Source: Sulfuricellaceae bacterium (GTDB lineage Bacteria > Pseudomonadota > Gammaproteobacteria > Burkholderiales > UBA9220). Taken from it: 11,395 nt of DNA. The DNA lies in assembly GCA_019911985.1 (NCBI GenBank), contig JAIOJO010000340.1, forward strand, positions 1-11,395. The letters run 5' to 3'. Shown here piece after piece: positions 5,657 to 11,395 of this stretch (within the stretch, counting starts at the first letter, position 1; each line of letters begins with the position of its first letter). The translations under genes and the position numbers were made by a program. The notes below the pieces were generated by a model. The model was not told where the DNA came from and did no database searches. It saw only the letters and a program-made list of their open reading frames with translations.

Positions 5657-7261
5657 ATGCGCTGGGGCGTGGGTAACAAGATACTGCTGGGCTACGTATT
5701 GGGATTCGCAATGATGCTGGGGTTTTCGGCCTTGACCTTGTTCAACGGCGGCACGGTGCGCGTCACGACCGCCGATGTCGCCGAACACGGTCTTCCCGGC
5801 CTGATCGCCTCCTCCCGGCTTGTTGCCGCGATGGAACGGCGGGTGAACATTCTCTATGAGCTGTACGCCACCGCGGATGCCGCCCAATATACCGCGCTGA
5901 TCCGGGAGAACGACAAGGAGATAGCCGCGCAGACCGGCAAGGCCGGGATGCTGCCCGGCTTTTCCTCGGTGGAGCGGGAATGGCAATCCCGCTTGCAGCG
6001 GTTGGGCGCGGTCGAGGCGGATTTTCGCGGCGTGATGACGGCCGGCGAAGTGGACTGGGATCGGGCGCGCGAGCTCTTGGGACAATACCATGCCCAGGCC
6101 CGCGCGGCGGAGGAGTTGTTGTTCAAGGTGGCGCAGGCCGCCGCCGGCAAGGCGCAGACCGAGGCCGACCGCGCCACGGCCTTGACGACCACCTTGATGG
6201 TGGTGAGCGTGGTTATGGGGATCGCGGTGCTGGCCGTTTTCGCGGCGGCGCTGTTGTTCACGCGCAAGACCGTCATCCAACCCTTGCGCAAGATCAGCCG
6301 CAAGATCATCGAGATCGCCGAGGGCAAGGATTTCACCGAGCGCTTGGATATCCGGCAGGGCGATGAAATCGGCGAGATCGCCGGAGCCTTCAACCGCTTG
6401 GCCGAGCAAATTCGCGGCATGGCACAGGCGCTGGACAGCACCGCCGGCGAGCTGGGCGGCGCGGTGGCTACCCTTTCCGGCGTGGTGCACGACAACCGCG
6501 GCAGCATCGAACGGCAACTCTCCGAGGCGGACGGCATCCAGCAAATGATCCAGGCGTTGGCCGGGCAAGTGGACGACATCGCCGTCCAGGCCAGGGATGC
6601 GGCCTTGGCCGCGCAAGACTCGGCGCTCGCCTCGGCCGAAGGGCGGCAGGCGGTGGCGGCCAGCCGCGCCTCGATCAGCGCCTTATCGGATGAAGTTGTC
6701 GCCACCGCCACGGTGGTCGGCAATCTGGAGGAAGACGCCCAGAAGGTCAGCGCGGTTTTGGCCCGGATACGCGATATTGCCGACCAAACCAATCTGCTCG
6801 CGCTCAACGCGGCCATCGAGGCGGCGCGCGCCGGGGAGGCCGGGCGCGGCTTGGCCGTGGTGGCGGACGAGGTGCGCAAACTGGCGACCACCGCGGGCGA
6901 CGCGACCACTGAGATCGACCGCATCATCGGCCACCTCAGCCAAGTGACGGAGCTGGCCGCCAAGGCCATGCGCGACAGCCAGGAAAATGCCGCCCGCAGC
7001 GTCGGCCAGGCGGTCGAGGCGGAAGCAAAGCTGCAACGCATCCAGGCGGCGGCGGAGGAGATCAATAACCGCAACGGCGCCATCGGCCAGGCCACCGAAA
7101 TCCATCAGCAGCATGTCGCGGCGATCCGGTCCGGCATCGAAAACGTGGGCTCCGCCGCCCGAGCGGTGAAGGGCAAGAGCTTGACGCTGGAGGATTCGGC
7201 GGGCCGCTTGGGGCAATTGGCCGGCGGGCTGCGCCAATTGATCGGGCAATTGCGTTATTGA
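5657..7261 (+). CDS. Methyl-accepting chemotaxis protein
   Basis: This 534-residue inner-membrane chemoreceptor would sense a ligand in the periplasm and control CheA through CheW. The order is standard: first membrane helix (about 9-29), a mostly helical periplasmic domain of about 145 residues resembling the four-helix-bundle type, second membrane helix (about 176-202), HAMP domain (about 203-256, 'IQPLRKISRKI' and 'GDEIGEIAGAFNRLAEQI'), then a long coiled-coil signalling domain. The conserved hairpin tip is clear at about 371-410 ('DQTNLLALNAAIEAARAGEA', then 'GRGLAVVADEVRKLA'). There is no C-terminal NWETF-like CheR/CheB tether and canonical methylation sites are not obvious by eye. The ligand cannot be read from the sequence. 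It appears to be a single-gene unit, separated from its left neighbour by a strong inverted repeat. Confidence 0.95.
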   Translation: MRWGVGNKILLGYVLGFAMMLGFSALTLFNGGTVRVTTADVAEHGLPGLIASSRLVAAMERRVNILYELYATADAAQYTALIRENDKEIAAQTGKAGMLPGFSSVEREWQSRLQRLGAVEADFRGVMTAGEVDWDRARELLGQYHAQARAAEELLFKVAQAAAGKAQTEADRATALTTTLMVVSVVMGIAVLAVFAAALLFTRKTVIQPLRKISRKIIEIAEGKDFTERLDIRQGDEIGEIAGAFNRLAEQIRGMAQALDSTAGELGGAVATLSGVVHDNRGSIERQLSEADGIQQMIQALAGQVDDIAVQARDAALAAQDSALASAEGRQAVAASRASISALSDEVVATATVVGNLEEDAQKVSAVLARIRDIADQTNLLALNAAIEAARAGEAGRGLAVVADEVRKLATTAGDATTEIDRIIGHLSQVTELAAKAMRDSQENAARSVGQAVEAEAKLQRIQAAAEEINNRNGAIGQATEIHQQHVAAIRSGIENVGSAARAVKGKSLTLEDSAGRLGQLAGGLRQLIGQLRY

Positions 7262-7360
7262 GCGGGAGCGCTTGCGGATGGTGTGCCGCTTATCCCAATA
7301 GTCCAGCCTTGCCCGTGCGGCGTTTCTCTATTCCGTAATATAGAAATGGCCGCTTCGCGG

Positions 7361-7366
7361 TAGAAT
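7361..7366 (+). promoter_or_regulatory. Possible -10 element of lnt
   Basis: TAGAAT lies 7 bases before the GTG start at 7373, so a transcript from it would begin at or next to the start codon. No convincing -35 is seen 16-18 bases upstream. The same GTAGAAT string occurs before glyQ. A short inverted repeat CCGC-TTC-GCGG (7350-7360) sits immediately upstream. Confidence 0.3.
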
Positions 7367-7372
7367 GGCGCC

Positions 7373-8896
7373 GTGCGTCCTCTCCTCCGCTTGCTCAAAT
7401 CGCCCTTCGCCCTGGCTTTTTACCTGGGCGGGCTGGCCGTTTCCGGCTACGCCCCGTTCTATCTTTTTCCGCTGCCCTTGCTGGCGCTGGCCGCTTTGTT
7501 CCGCCTCTGGCAGGGCGCTTCCTCGCCGCGGCGGGCGGCGCTAATCGGCTGGGCCTTCGGCTTGGGATTTTTCGGTTTCGGCGTCAGTTGGGTCTACGTC
7601 AGCCTGCACGATTTCGGCGCGATGCCGGCGCCGCTCGCGGCATTGGCGACCTTGCTGTTTTGCGCGTTCCTGGCCTTGTTTCCGGCGGCGGCGGCTTATC
7701 TTCAGGCGCGCTCGGCGCTGCGGCCCTGGCTGAAGTACAGTCTGTCGATTCCCGCTTTATGGGTGCTGGGCGAATGGGTGCGCGGCTGGCTATTTACCGG
7801 CTTTCCCTGGCTGGCGCTGGGCTATTCCCAAGTACCCTTCAGTCCGCTGGCGGGGTGGGCGCCCCTGCTCGGCGTCTACGGCGTTTCGCTGGCGGCCGCG
7901 CTCAGCGCCGGGCTGCTGGCGCTGGCGGCGGGTAGGGGCCGGGCGAGGTGGCCGGCCTTGGCCGCGCTGGCCGTGCTGTGGCTGTGCGGGGCGGGCTTGC
8001 AGCAAGTCCGCTGGACGCACGCGACCGGCGCGCCGGTGGCGGTCAGCCTAGTGCAAGGCGATATGTCCCAGAACTTGAAATGGCGCGAGGACCAAGTGCG
8101 CGCCACGCTGGACCTTTACGCCGGCTTGACCTTGTCCAGCCGCGGGCGCTTGATCGTGCTGCCGGAAACGGCGTTGCCGCTGTTTTACCACCAGGTGCCG
8201 GAGGATTATCTGGCTTTGCTCGCGCAGCATGCGCGGCGCAACGGCGGCGATTTGATCGTCGGCCTGCCGGAATATGCCGCCGGGCGCGAATACTACAACA
8301 GCGCCTTCAGTTTCGGCGCCGCGCCGACGCAAACCTACCGCAAATACCATCTGGTGCCCTTCGGCGAATATATTCCGCTGCGGCCGGTGTTGGGCTGGAT
8401 CGTCGAGGTACTGCACATTCCGCTTTCGGATTTCTCCCGCGGCGCGCCGGTGCAGCCGCCGCTAAAGGTGGCGGGGCAAGCCGTGGCGATGAATATTTGC
8501 TACGAGGACGTGTTCGGCGAAGAAATCATCAACCAGTTGCCGCAAGCGACGCTGCTGGTGAACATCAGCAACGACGCCTGGTTCGGCGATTCCGTCGCCC
8601 CCTGGCAGCACTTGCAGATTTCCCAGATGCGCGCCGTTGAAAGCGGCCGCTACATGCTGCGCGCCACCAATACCGGCGTCACCGCCATCATCGACCGGCA
8701 TGGGCGGGTGGTGAAGTACGCGCCGGAATTCACGCACACGGTGCTGGAGGGCGAGGCGCAGGGCTATGCCGGCGCAACGCCTTACGTCCGCCTTGGGAAT
8801 GGGCCACTGTTGGGTTTGCTGGCCGGATTGCTGGGGCTGGCGCTCGGCTTGGGGTGGAAAGACGGCAGGAAACGTATTGGCGCAACAATAGATTAG
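7373..8896 (+). CDS. lnt: Apolipoprotein N-acyltransferase
   Basis: Lnt adds the third acyl chain, from phospholipid, to the N-terminal cysteine of lipoproteins, completing their maturation in the inner membrane. The 507-residue protein has the usual form: about six hydrophobic membrane helices in residues 10-210, a periplasmic nitrilase-fold domain (about 222-465), and a final membrane helix (about 474-494, 'GNGPLLGLLAGLLGLALGLG'). The catalytic triad is visible as E265 ('IVLPETALPL'), K324 ('YRKYHLVPFGEYIPL') and C376 ('MNICYEDVFGEE'). The length is typical. The start is GTG; the next in-frame Met is near residue 84, too late because it would remove the first helices. No Shine-Dalgarno precedes the GTG. 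In many betaproteobacteria a corC-like gene lies upstream and glyQ downstream; here a chemoreceptor and a cupin/DUF123 pair occupy those positions. Confidence 0.96.
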   Translation: MRPLLRLLKSPFALAFYLGGLAVSGYAPFYLFPLPLLALAALFRLWQGASSPRRAALIGWAFGLGFFGFGVSWVYVSLHDFGAMPAPLAALATLLFCAFLALFPAAAAYLQARSALRPWLKYSLSIPALWVLGEWVRGWLFTGFPWLALGYSQVPFSPLAGWAPLLGVYGVSLAAALSAGLLALAAGRGRARWPALAALAVLWLCGAGLQQVRWTHATGAPVAVSLVQGDMSQNLKWREDQVRATLDLYAGLTLSSRGRLIVLPETALPLFYHQVPEDYLALLAQHARRNGGDLIVGLPEYAAGREYYNSAFSFGAAPTQTYRKYHLVPFGEYIPLRPVLGWIVEVLHIPLSDFSRGAPVQPPLKVAGQAVAMNICYEDVFGEEIINQLPQATLLVNISNDAWFGDSVAPWQHLQISQMRAVESGRYMLRATNTGVTAIIDRHGRVVKYAPEFTHTVLEGEAQGYAGATPYVRLGNGPLLGLLAGLLGLALGLGWKDGRKRIGATID

Positions 8897-8909
8897 GCTG
8901 GCATTATGG

Positions 8910-8927
8910 CTACCGGTAGATTATAAA
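8910..8927 (+). promoter_or_regulatory. Perfect palindrome next to a possible -10 box, upstream of the cupin gene
   Basis: CTACCGGTAG (8910-8919) is a perfect 10-base palindrome, followed two bases later by TATAAA (8922-8927), a plausible -10 hexamer. The arrangement would suit an operator between the -35 and -10 elements, but no good -35 is visible. A start near 8933 would leave a leader of about 95 bases before the ATG at 9029. Confidence 0.3.
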
Positions 8928-8957
8928 TGTCCGGGCGCAGGCGTCAGCCTTAATGCA

Positions 8958-9016
8958 CGGGTTCAAGTGCGGCGCGCAACACGGTTGCAATCCGAGCCCG
9001 TCTTGTTCATTTTTTT
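8958..9016 (+). other. Nested hairpin followed by a seven-T run in the lnt-cupin spacer
   Basis: CGGGTTC (8958-8964) can pair with GAGCCCG (8994-9000) with one G-U wobble, enclosing a second perfect stem GCAAC-ACG-GTTGC (8976-8988). A run of seven T bases follows at 9010-9016, about nine bases after the outer stem, which is too far for a standard terminator. It is either a poor terminator after lnt or leader structure of the cupin mRNA. Confidence 0.3.
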
Positions 9017-9028
9017 GCAGAACTTACC

Positions 9029-9508
9029 ATGCCTGAAAAAACCAGCCCTGTCGCCATTAACGCCGCTGAGGCGCCGCCGCGCGCCAAGCCCTCCATCTAT
9101 CCCGAGCCCTTTGCGTCCCGCATGGCGGGAAGGGAGAAGCGCCCGCTGGGCGACCTGTTCGGCCTCGAAAACTTTGGCGTTAACCTCACGCGCTTGGCCC
9201 CGAACGCGGTTTCCGCCCTTCGCCACGCCCACTCCAAGCAGGATGAGTTCATTTACGTCCTGCACGGGCGGCCTATCCTGCAAACCGACGAAGGCCGAAC
9301 CCAGCTCTCTCCGGGCATGTGCGCAGGCTTCAGGGCGGGCGGAGGGAACGCCTGCAATCTGGTCAACGAGACGGCGGAGGAGGTCGTGTACCTCGAAATC
9401 GGCGACAGGACGCCGGGGGACGAAGCGACCTATCCCGACGACGATCTTCAAGCCGTGCTTGTGGACGGTCAGTGGCGGTTTTTCCACAAAGACGGCACGC
9501 CATACTGA
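9029..9508 (+). CDS. Small cupin-domain protein (COG3837-like)
   Basis: This 159-residue cytoplasmic protein contains a single cupin domain (about 45-125). Motif 1 is intact: H66-A-H68 followed by E73 and G80. Motif 2 departs from the usual pattern: the expected 'GFPAG...H...N' reads 'GFRAGGGNACNLVN', with R102 in place of Pro and C109 in place of the metal-binding His. The C-terminal 'EIGDRTPGDEATYPDDD' stretch (123-139) is a hallmark of a widespread group of small cupins with no assigned substrate. It has no signal peptide. The ATG at 9029 has no strong Shine-Dalgarno. It lies between lnt and glyQ, places usually adjacent in this class, so it may be an accessory insertion. No reaction can be named. 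Confidence 0.85.
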   Translation: MPEKTSPVAINAAEAPPRAKPSIYPEPFASRMAGREKRPLGDLFGLENFGVNLTRLAPNAVSALRHAHSKQDEFIYVLHGRPILQTDEGRTQLSPGMCAGFRAGGGNACNLVNETAEEVVYLEIGDRTPGDEATYPDDDLQAVLVDGQWRFFHKDGTPY

Positions 9509-9523
9509 GGGATGCCTGTTCAG

Positions 9524-9542
9524 GGCTTCCCCGGAGGCTTTT
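9524..9542 (+). terminator. Probable Rho-independent terminator after the cupin gene
   Basis: GGCTTC-CCCG-GAGGCT (9524-9539) forms a 6-bp stem with two G-U wobbles and runs into TTTT (9539-9542). It lies 15 bases after the cupin stop codon, in the convergent gap with the DUF123 gene. Confidence 0.5.
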
Positions 9543-9563
9543 ACGCCGTTTCCGGTATTCCGG

Positions 9564-9911
9564 TCATCCCAGATATTTGAGGTGGCTGCCGCAGCCCTGG
9601 GTGCAGTCGCTGGCGCCGAAGCGGGGTACCGGGATCATTCCCGCCGTCGCTTGGTTGAGTTGGCATTCGCTCTCCGCGTAGACCCGCGTTTCCACGCCAT
9701 CGGCGTAGGCCAGCAGGTAATCGATGTGCCAGCGCAGCTTCTTGTCGCGCGAGCGGTGGCGGCGCAGCCGCGCTTCGATGTTGCGCTTGGCGCTGCCGGT
9801 ATAGACGTAGCGCCCCGCCGGGAAGTCGAAGCTGCCCAGCTTGCCCACGGCGATGTGCGCCGCTGCGGGCAGCGTGAAGAATAATTGGTAAGTCGGGCAA
9901 TAAGCATCCAT
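9564..9911 (-). CDS. DUF123 / GIY-YIG-like nuclease-family protein
   Basis: The 115-residue product matches the DUF123 family, a compact relative of GIY-YIG nucleases that in some archaea occurs next to or fused with endonuclease III. Visible signatures are 'GRYVYTGSA' (33-41, the GIY-YIG-like core), 'IEARLRRHRSRDKKLRWHID' (45-64) with the 'WHIDYLL' strand, an acidic 'SECQLNQ' (81-87), and the C-terminal 'FGASDCTQGCGSH' (98-110) where C103, C107 and H110 may bind metal. The length is normal for the family and no motif is broken. Nuclease activity has not been clearly established for these proteins as far as I know, so function stays open. It is convergent with the cupin gene and divergent from glyQ. 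The ATG at 9911 is preceded by a G-rich stretch (GGGGCGG) that may help ribosome binding. Confidence 0.88.
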   Translation of the reverse strand: MDAYCPTYQLFFTLPAAAHIAVGKLGSFDFPAGRYVYTGSAKRNIEARLRRHRSRDKKLRWHIDYLLAYADGVETRVYAESECQLNQATAGMIPVPRFGASDCTQGCGSHLKYLG

Positions 9912-9982
9912 CCGCCCCAGTTTATCTTCCTTGCTTTGCGCCCGCCAGCGTGGCCGGGGTTTTTCCGCCCGCCGAAAAGAAG

Positions 9983-9988
9983 TAGAAT
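9983..9988 (+). promoter_or_regulatory. Possible -10 element of glyQS
   Basis: TAGAAT is 36 bases before the glyQ start, in a context (GTAGAATCG) like that before lnt (GTAGAATGG). The region 16-18 bases upstream is T-rich (TTTTTCC) and is at best a weak -35. Confidence 0.35.
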
Positions 9989-10024
9989 CGACGCTCTTTA
10001 TTCCAAGCCTACGGCACCTTTTTC

Positions 10025-10945
10025 ATGCTGACTTTTCAACAGATCATCCTTACGTTGCAGGAATACTGGGCCAAACAGGGCTGCGCTCTGCTCCAGCCCT
10101 ACGATATGGAGGTGGGGGCGGGTACCTCGCACACCGCCACTTTCCTGCGCTCGATCGGCCCCGAGCCGTGGAAAGCGGCTTACGTCCAGCCTTCGCGCCG
10201 TCCCAAGGACGGACGCTACGGCGAAAACCCGAATCGCCTGCAGCATTATTACCAATTCCAAGTCGTGCTCAAGCCCGCGCCGGACAACATTTTGGAGCTC
10301 TACCTGGGTTCGCTGGAAGCCTTGGGCTTCGACTTGAAGAAAAACGACATCCGTTTCGTCGAGGACGACTGGGAAAACCCCACCCTGGGCGCCTGGGGCC
10401 TAGGTTGGGAGGTGTGGCTGAACGGCATGGAAGTCACCCAGTTCACCTATTTCCAGCAAGTGGGCGGCATCGACTGCAAGCCCATCACCGGCGAAATCAC
10501 TTACGGCCTGGAGCGCCTCGCGATGTACCTGCAAGGGGTGGAAAACGTCTTCGACCTGGCCTGGACCGGGGGCTTGAGCTACCGCGACGTCTACCACCAG
10601 AACGAGGTGGAGCAGTCCTCCTACAATTTCGAGCACAGCGACGTGGAGTTCCTGCTCGGCGCCTTCAACGCCCACGAGAAGCAGGCCAAGCACCTGATGG
10701 AGAACGCGTTGGCCTTGCCCGCCTACGAGCAGGTGCTGAAAACCGCGCACACCTTCAACCTGCTCGACGCCCGCGGCGCGATTTCCGTCACCGAGCGCGC
10801 CGCCTACATCGGCCGCATCCGCAACCTGGCGCGGGCCGTGGCGCAGGGTTATCTGGAATCCCGCGCCCGTCTCGGCTTTCCCATGGCCGCCCGGGAACGG
10901 GCCGCCGAAGTTCTGGCGCAGATTGAAAAGAAAGCCGCAGCATGA
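10025..10945 (+). CDS. glyQ: Glycine--tRNA ligase, alpha subunit
   Basis: GlyQ is the catalytic class II subunit of the bacterial alpha2-beta2 glycyl-tRNA synthetase and activates glycine with ATP in the cytoplasm. The 306-residue length is normal. Family blocks are easily seen: 'EYWAKQGCALLQPYDMEVGA' (13-32), 'QPSRRPKDGRYGENPNRLQH' (55-74) followed by 'YYQFQV', 'VEDDWENPTLGAWGLGWEVW' (112-131), 'EVTQFTYFQQVGG' (136-148) and 'GEITYGLERLAMYLQ' (156-170). The start at 10025 matches the typical 'MLTFQQIILTLQ' N-terminus, although no Shine-Dalgarno is visible. The stop codon overlaps the start of glyS by four bases (ATGA), implying translational coupling of the two subunits. Nothing is unusual in the protein. 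Confidence 0.98.
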   Translation: MLTFQQIILTLQEYWAKQGCALLQPYDMEVGAGTSHTATFLRSIGPEPWKAAYVQPSRRPKDGRYGENPNRLQHYYQFQVVLKPAPDNILELYLGSLEALGFDLKKNDIRFVEDDWENPTLGAWGLGWEVWLNGMEVTQFTYFQQVGGIDCKPITGEITYGLERLAMYLQGVENVFDLAWTGGLSYRDVYHQNEVEQSSYNFEHSDVEFLLGAFNAHEKQAKHLMENALALPAYEQVLKTAHTFNLLDARGAISVTERAAYIGRIRNLARAVAQGYLESRARLGFPMAARERAAEVLAQIEKKAAA

Positions 10946-11395
10946 GCAGCAAGAATTTACTGGTCGAACTCTTCGTCGAAGAACTGCCGCCCAAGGCGCT
11001 GAAAAAGCTGGGCGAGGCCTTTGCCTCAGTTCTGTTCGAATCCCTCAAGGCCCAGGGCTTGGCCGCCGCCGGTGCCGCCGTCACCGGCTATGCTTCGCCG
11101 CGCCGCCTGGCCGCGCATGTCGTTGGCGTGGCCGCCGATGCCGCCGACAAGCCGGTGTCGCAAAAACTCATGCCGTTGAGCGTGGGCCTGGACGCTTCCG
11201 GCCAAGCCACGCCGGCGCTGTTGAAAAAGCTCGCCGCGCTCGGCCTGGATGCGTCGGTATTGCCTCGGCTCAAGCGCGAAAACGACGGCAAGGCCGAAAC
11301 CCTGTTTTTCGATACCGTGGTACCGGGGGCGACCCTCGCCGAGGGATTGCAAAAGGCGCTTGAAGAAGCCCTCGCCAAGCTGCCCATCCCCAAAG
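10942..11395 (+). CDS. glyS: Glycine--tRNA ligase, beta subunit (N-terminal part, cut by window end)
   Basis: The first 151 residues of the tRNA-binding beta subunit are present and the frame stays open to the window end; the full family length is about 700 residues. The N-terminus 'KNLLVELFVEELPPKALKKL' (4-23) is diagnostic of GlyS, as is 'GYASPRRLAAHV' (48-59). The start ATG overlaps the glyQ stop codon, so the two subunits are made from one mRNA. GlyS binds and positions tRNA-Gly for GlyQ. No internal stop or frameshift is seen in the visible part. Confidence 0.97.
   Translation, partial: MSSKNLLVELFVEELPPKALKKLGEAFASVLFESLKAQGLAAAGAAVTGYASPRRLAAHVVGVAADAADKPVSQKLMPLSVGLDASGQATPALLKKLAALGLDASVLPRLKRENDGKAETLFFDTVVPGATLAEGLQKALEEALAKLPIPK

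Noticed and set aside
5854..7095. A 413-codon open frame antisense to the chemoreceptor
   Set aside because: Its composition is Ala/Ser-rich and repetitive, as expected from the reverse of a helical coiled-coil gene, and the sense strand is an unmistakable chemoreceptor.
8967..9884. A 305-codon plus-strand frame spanning the cupin and DUF123 genes
   Set aside because: It overlaps two genes with recognisable family motifs in other frames and shows no motif of its own.
9931..10926. A 331-codon frame overlapping glyQ in another reading frame
   Set aside because: The Arg/Pro/Gly-rich product is a frame shadow of glyQ, which is certain.

Overview
The window reads as a chromosomal stretch of a GC-rich betaproteobacterium. 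The evidence is a glyQ-glyS pair close to lnt, an arrangement common in that class, a YcgR-type PilZ protein and a chemoreceptor that imply flagellar motility, and two secreted proteins whose C-terminal modules I recognise from betaproteobacterial exoproteins. No tRNA, rRNA, CRISPR array, transposase or phage gene is visible. Genes are tightly packed and no gap between them exceeds 300 bases.

Left part (1-2660, minus strand): a gamma-glutamyltransferase precursor (ggt) is followed 119 bases downstream by a YcgR-like c-di-GMP-binding PilZ protein. Middle (2811-5369, plus strand): two exported proteins lie 72 bases apart. The first has a CAP/SCP domain, two Ig-like segments and a cysteine-bracketed C-terminal module. 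The second is an unrecognised secreted protein with a CPDC motif and a C-terminal 'VGYG...DDM' module. They look like a small operon and are the least understood part of the window. A strong perfect inverted repeat sits just after them. Next (5657-7261) comes a membrane chemoreceptor with its own strong ribosome-binding site.

Right part (7373-11395): apolipoprotein N-acyltransferase (lnt), a small cupin protein, a DUF123 GIY-YIG-like protein on the opposite strand, then glyQ overlapping glyS by four bases; glyS runs off the window. In many betaproteobacteria lnt is directly followed by glyQ-glyS, so the cupin and DUF123 genes look like an insertion into that block.

Most genes are ordinary housekeeping or motility functions. 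The parts worth a second look are the secreted pair with its repeat-rich flanks, the cupin whose second metal motif has lost its His, the interrupted lnt-glyQ synteny, and several perfect inverted repeats in promoter regions.
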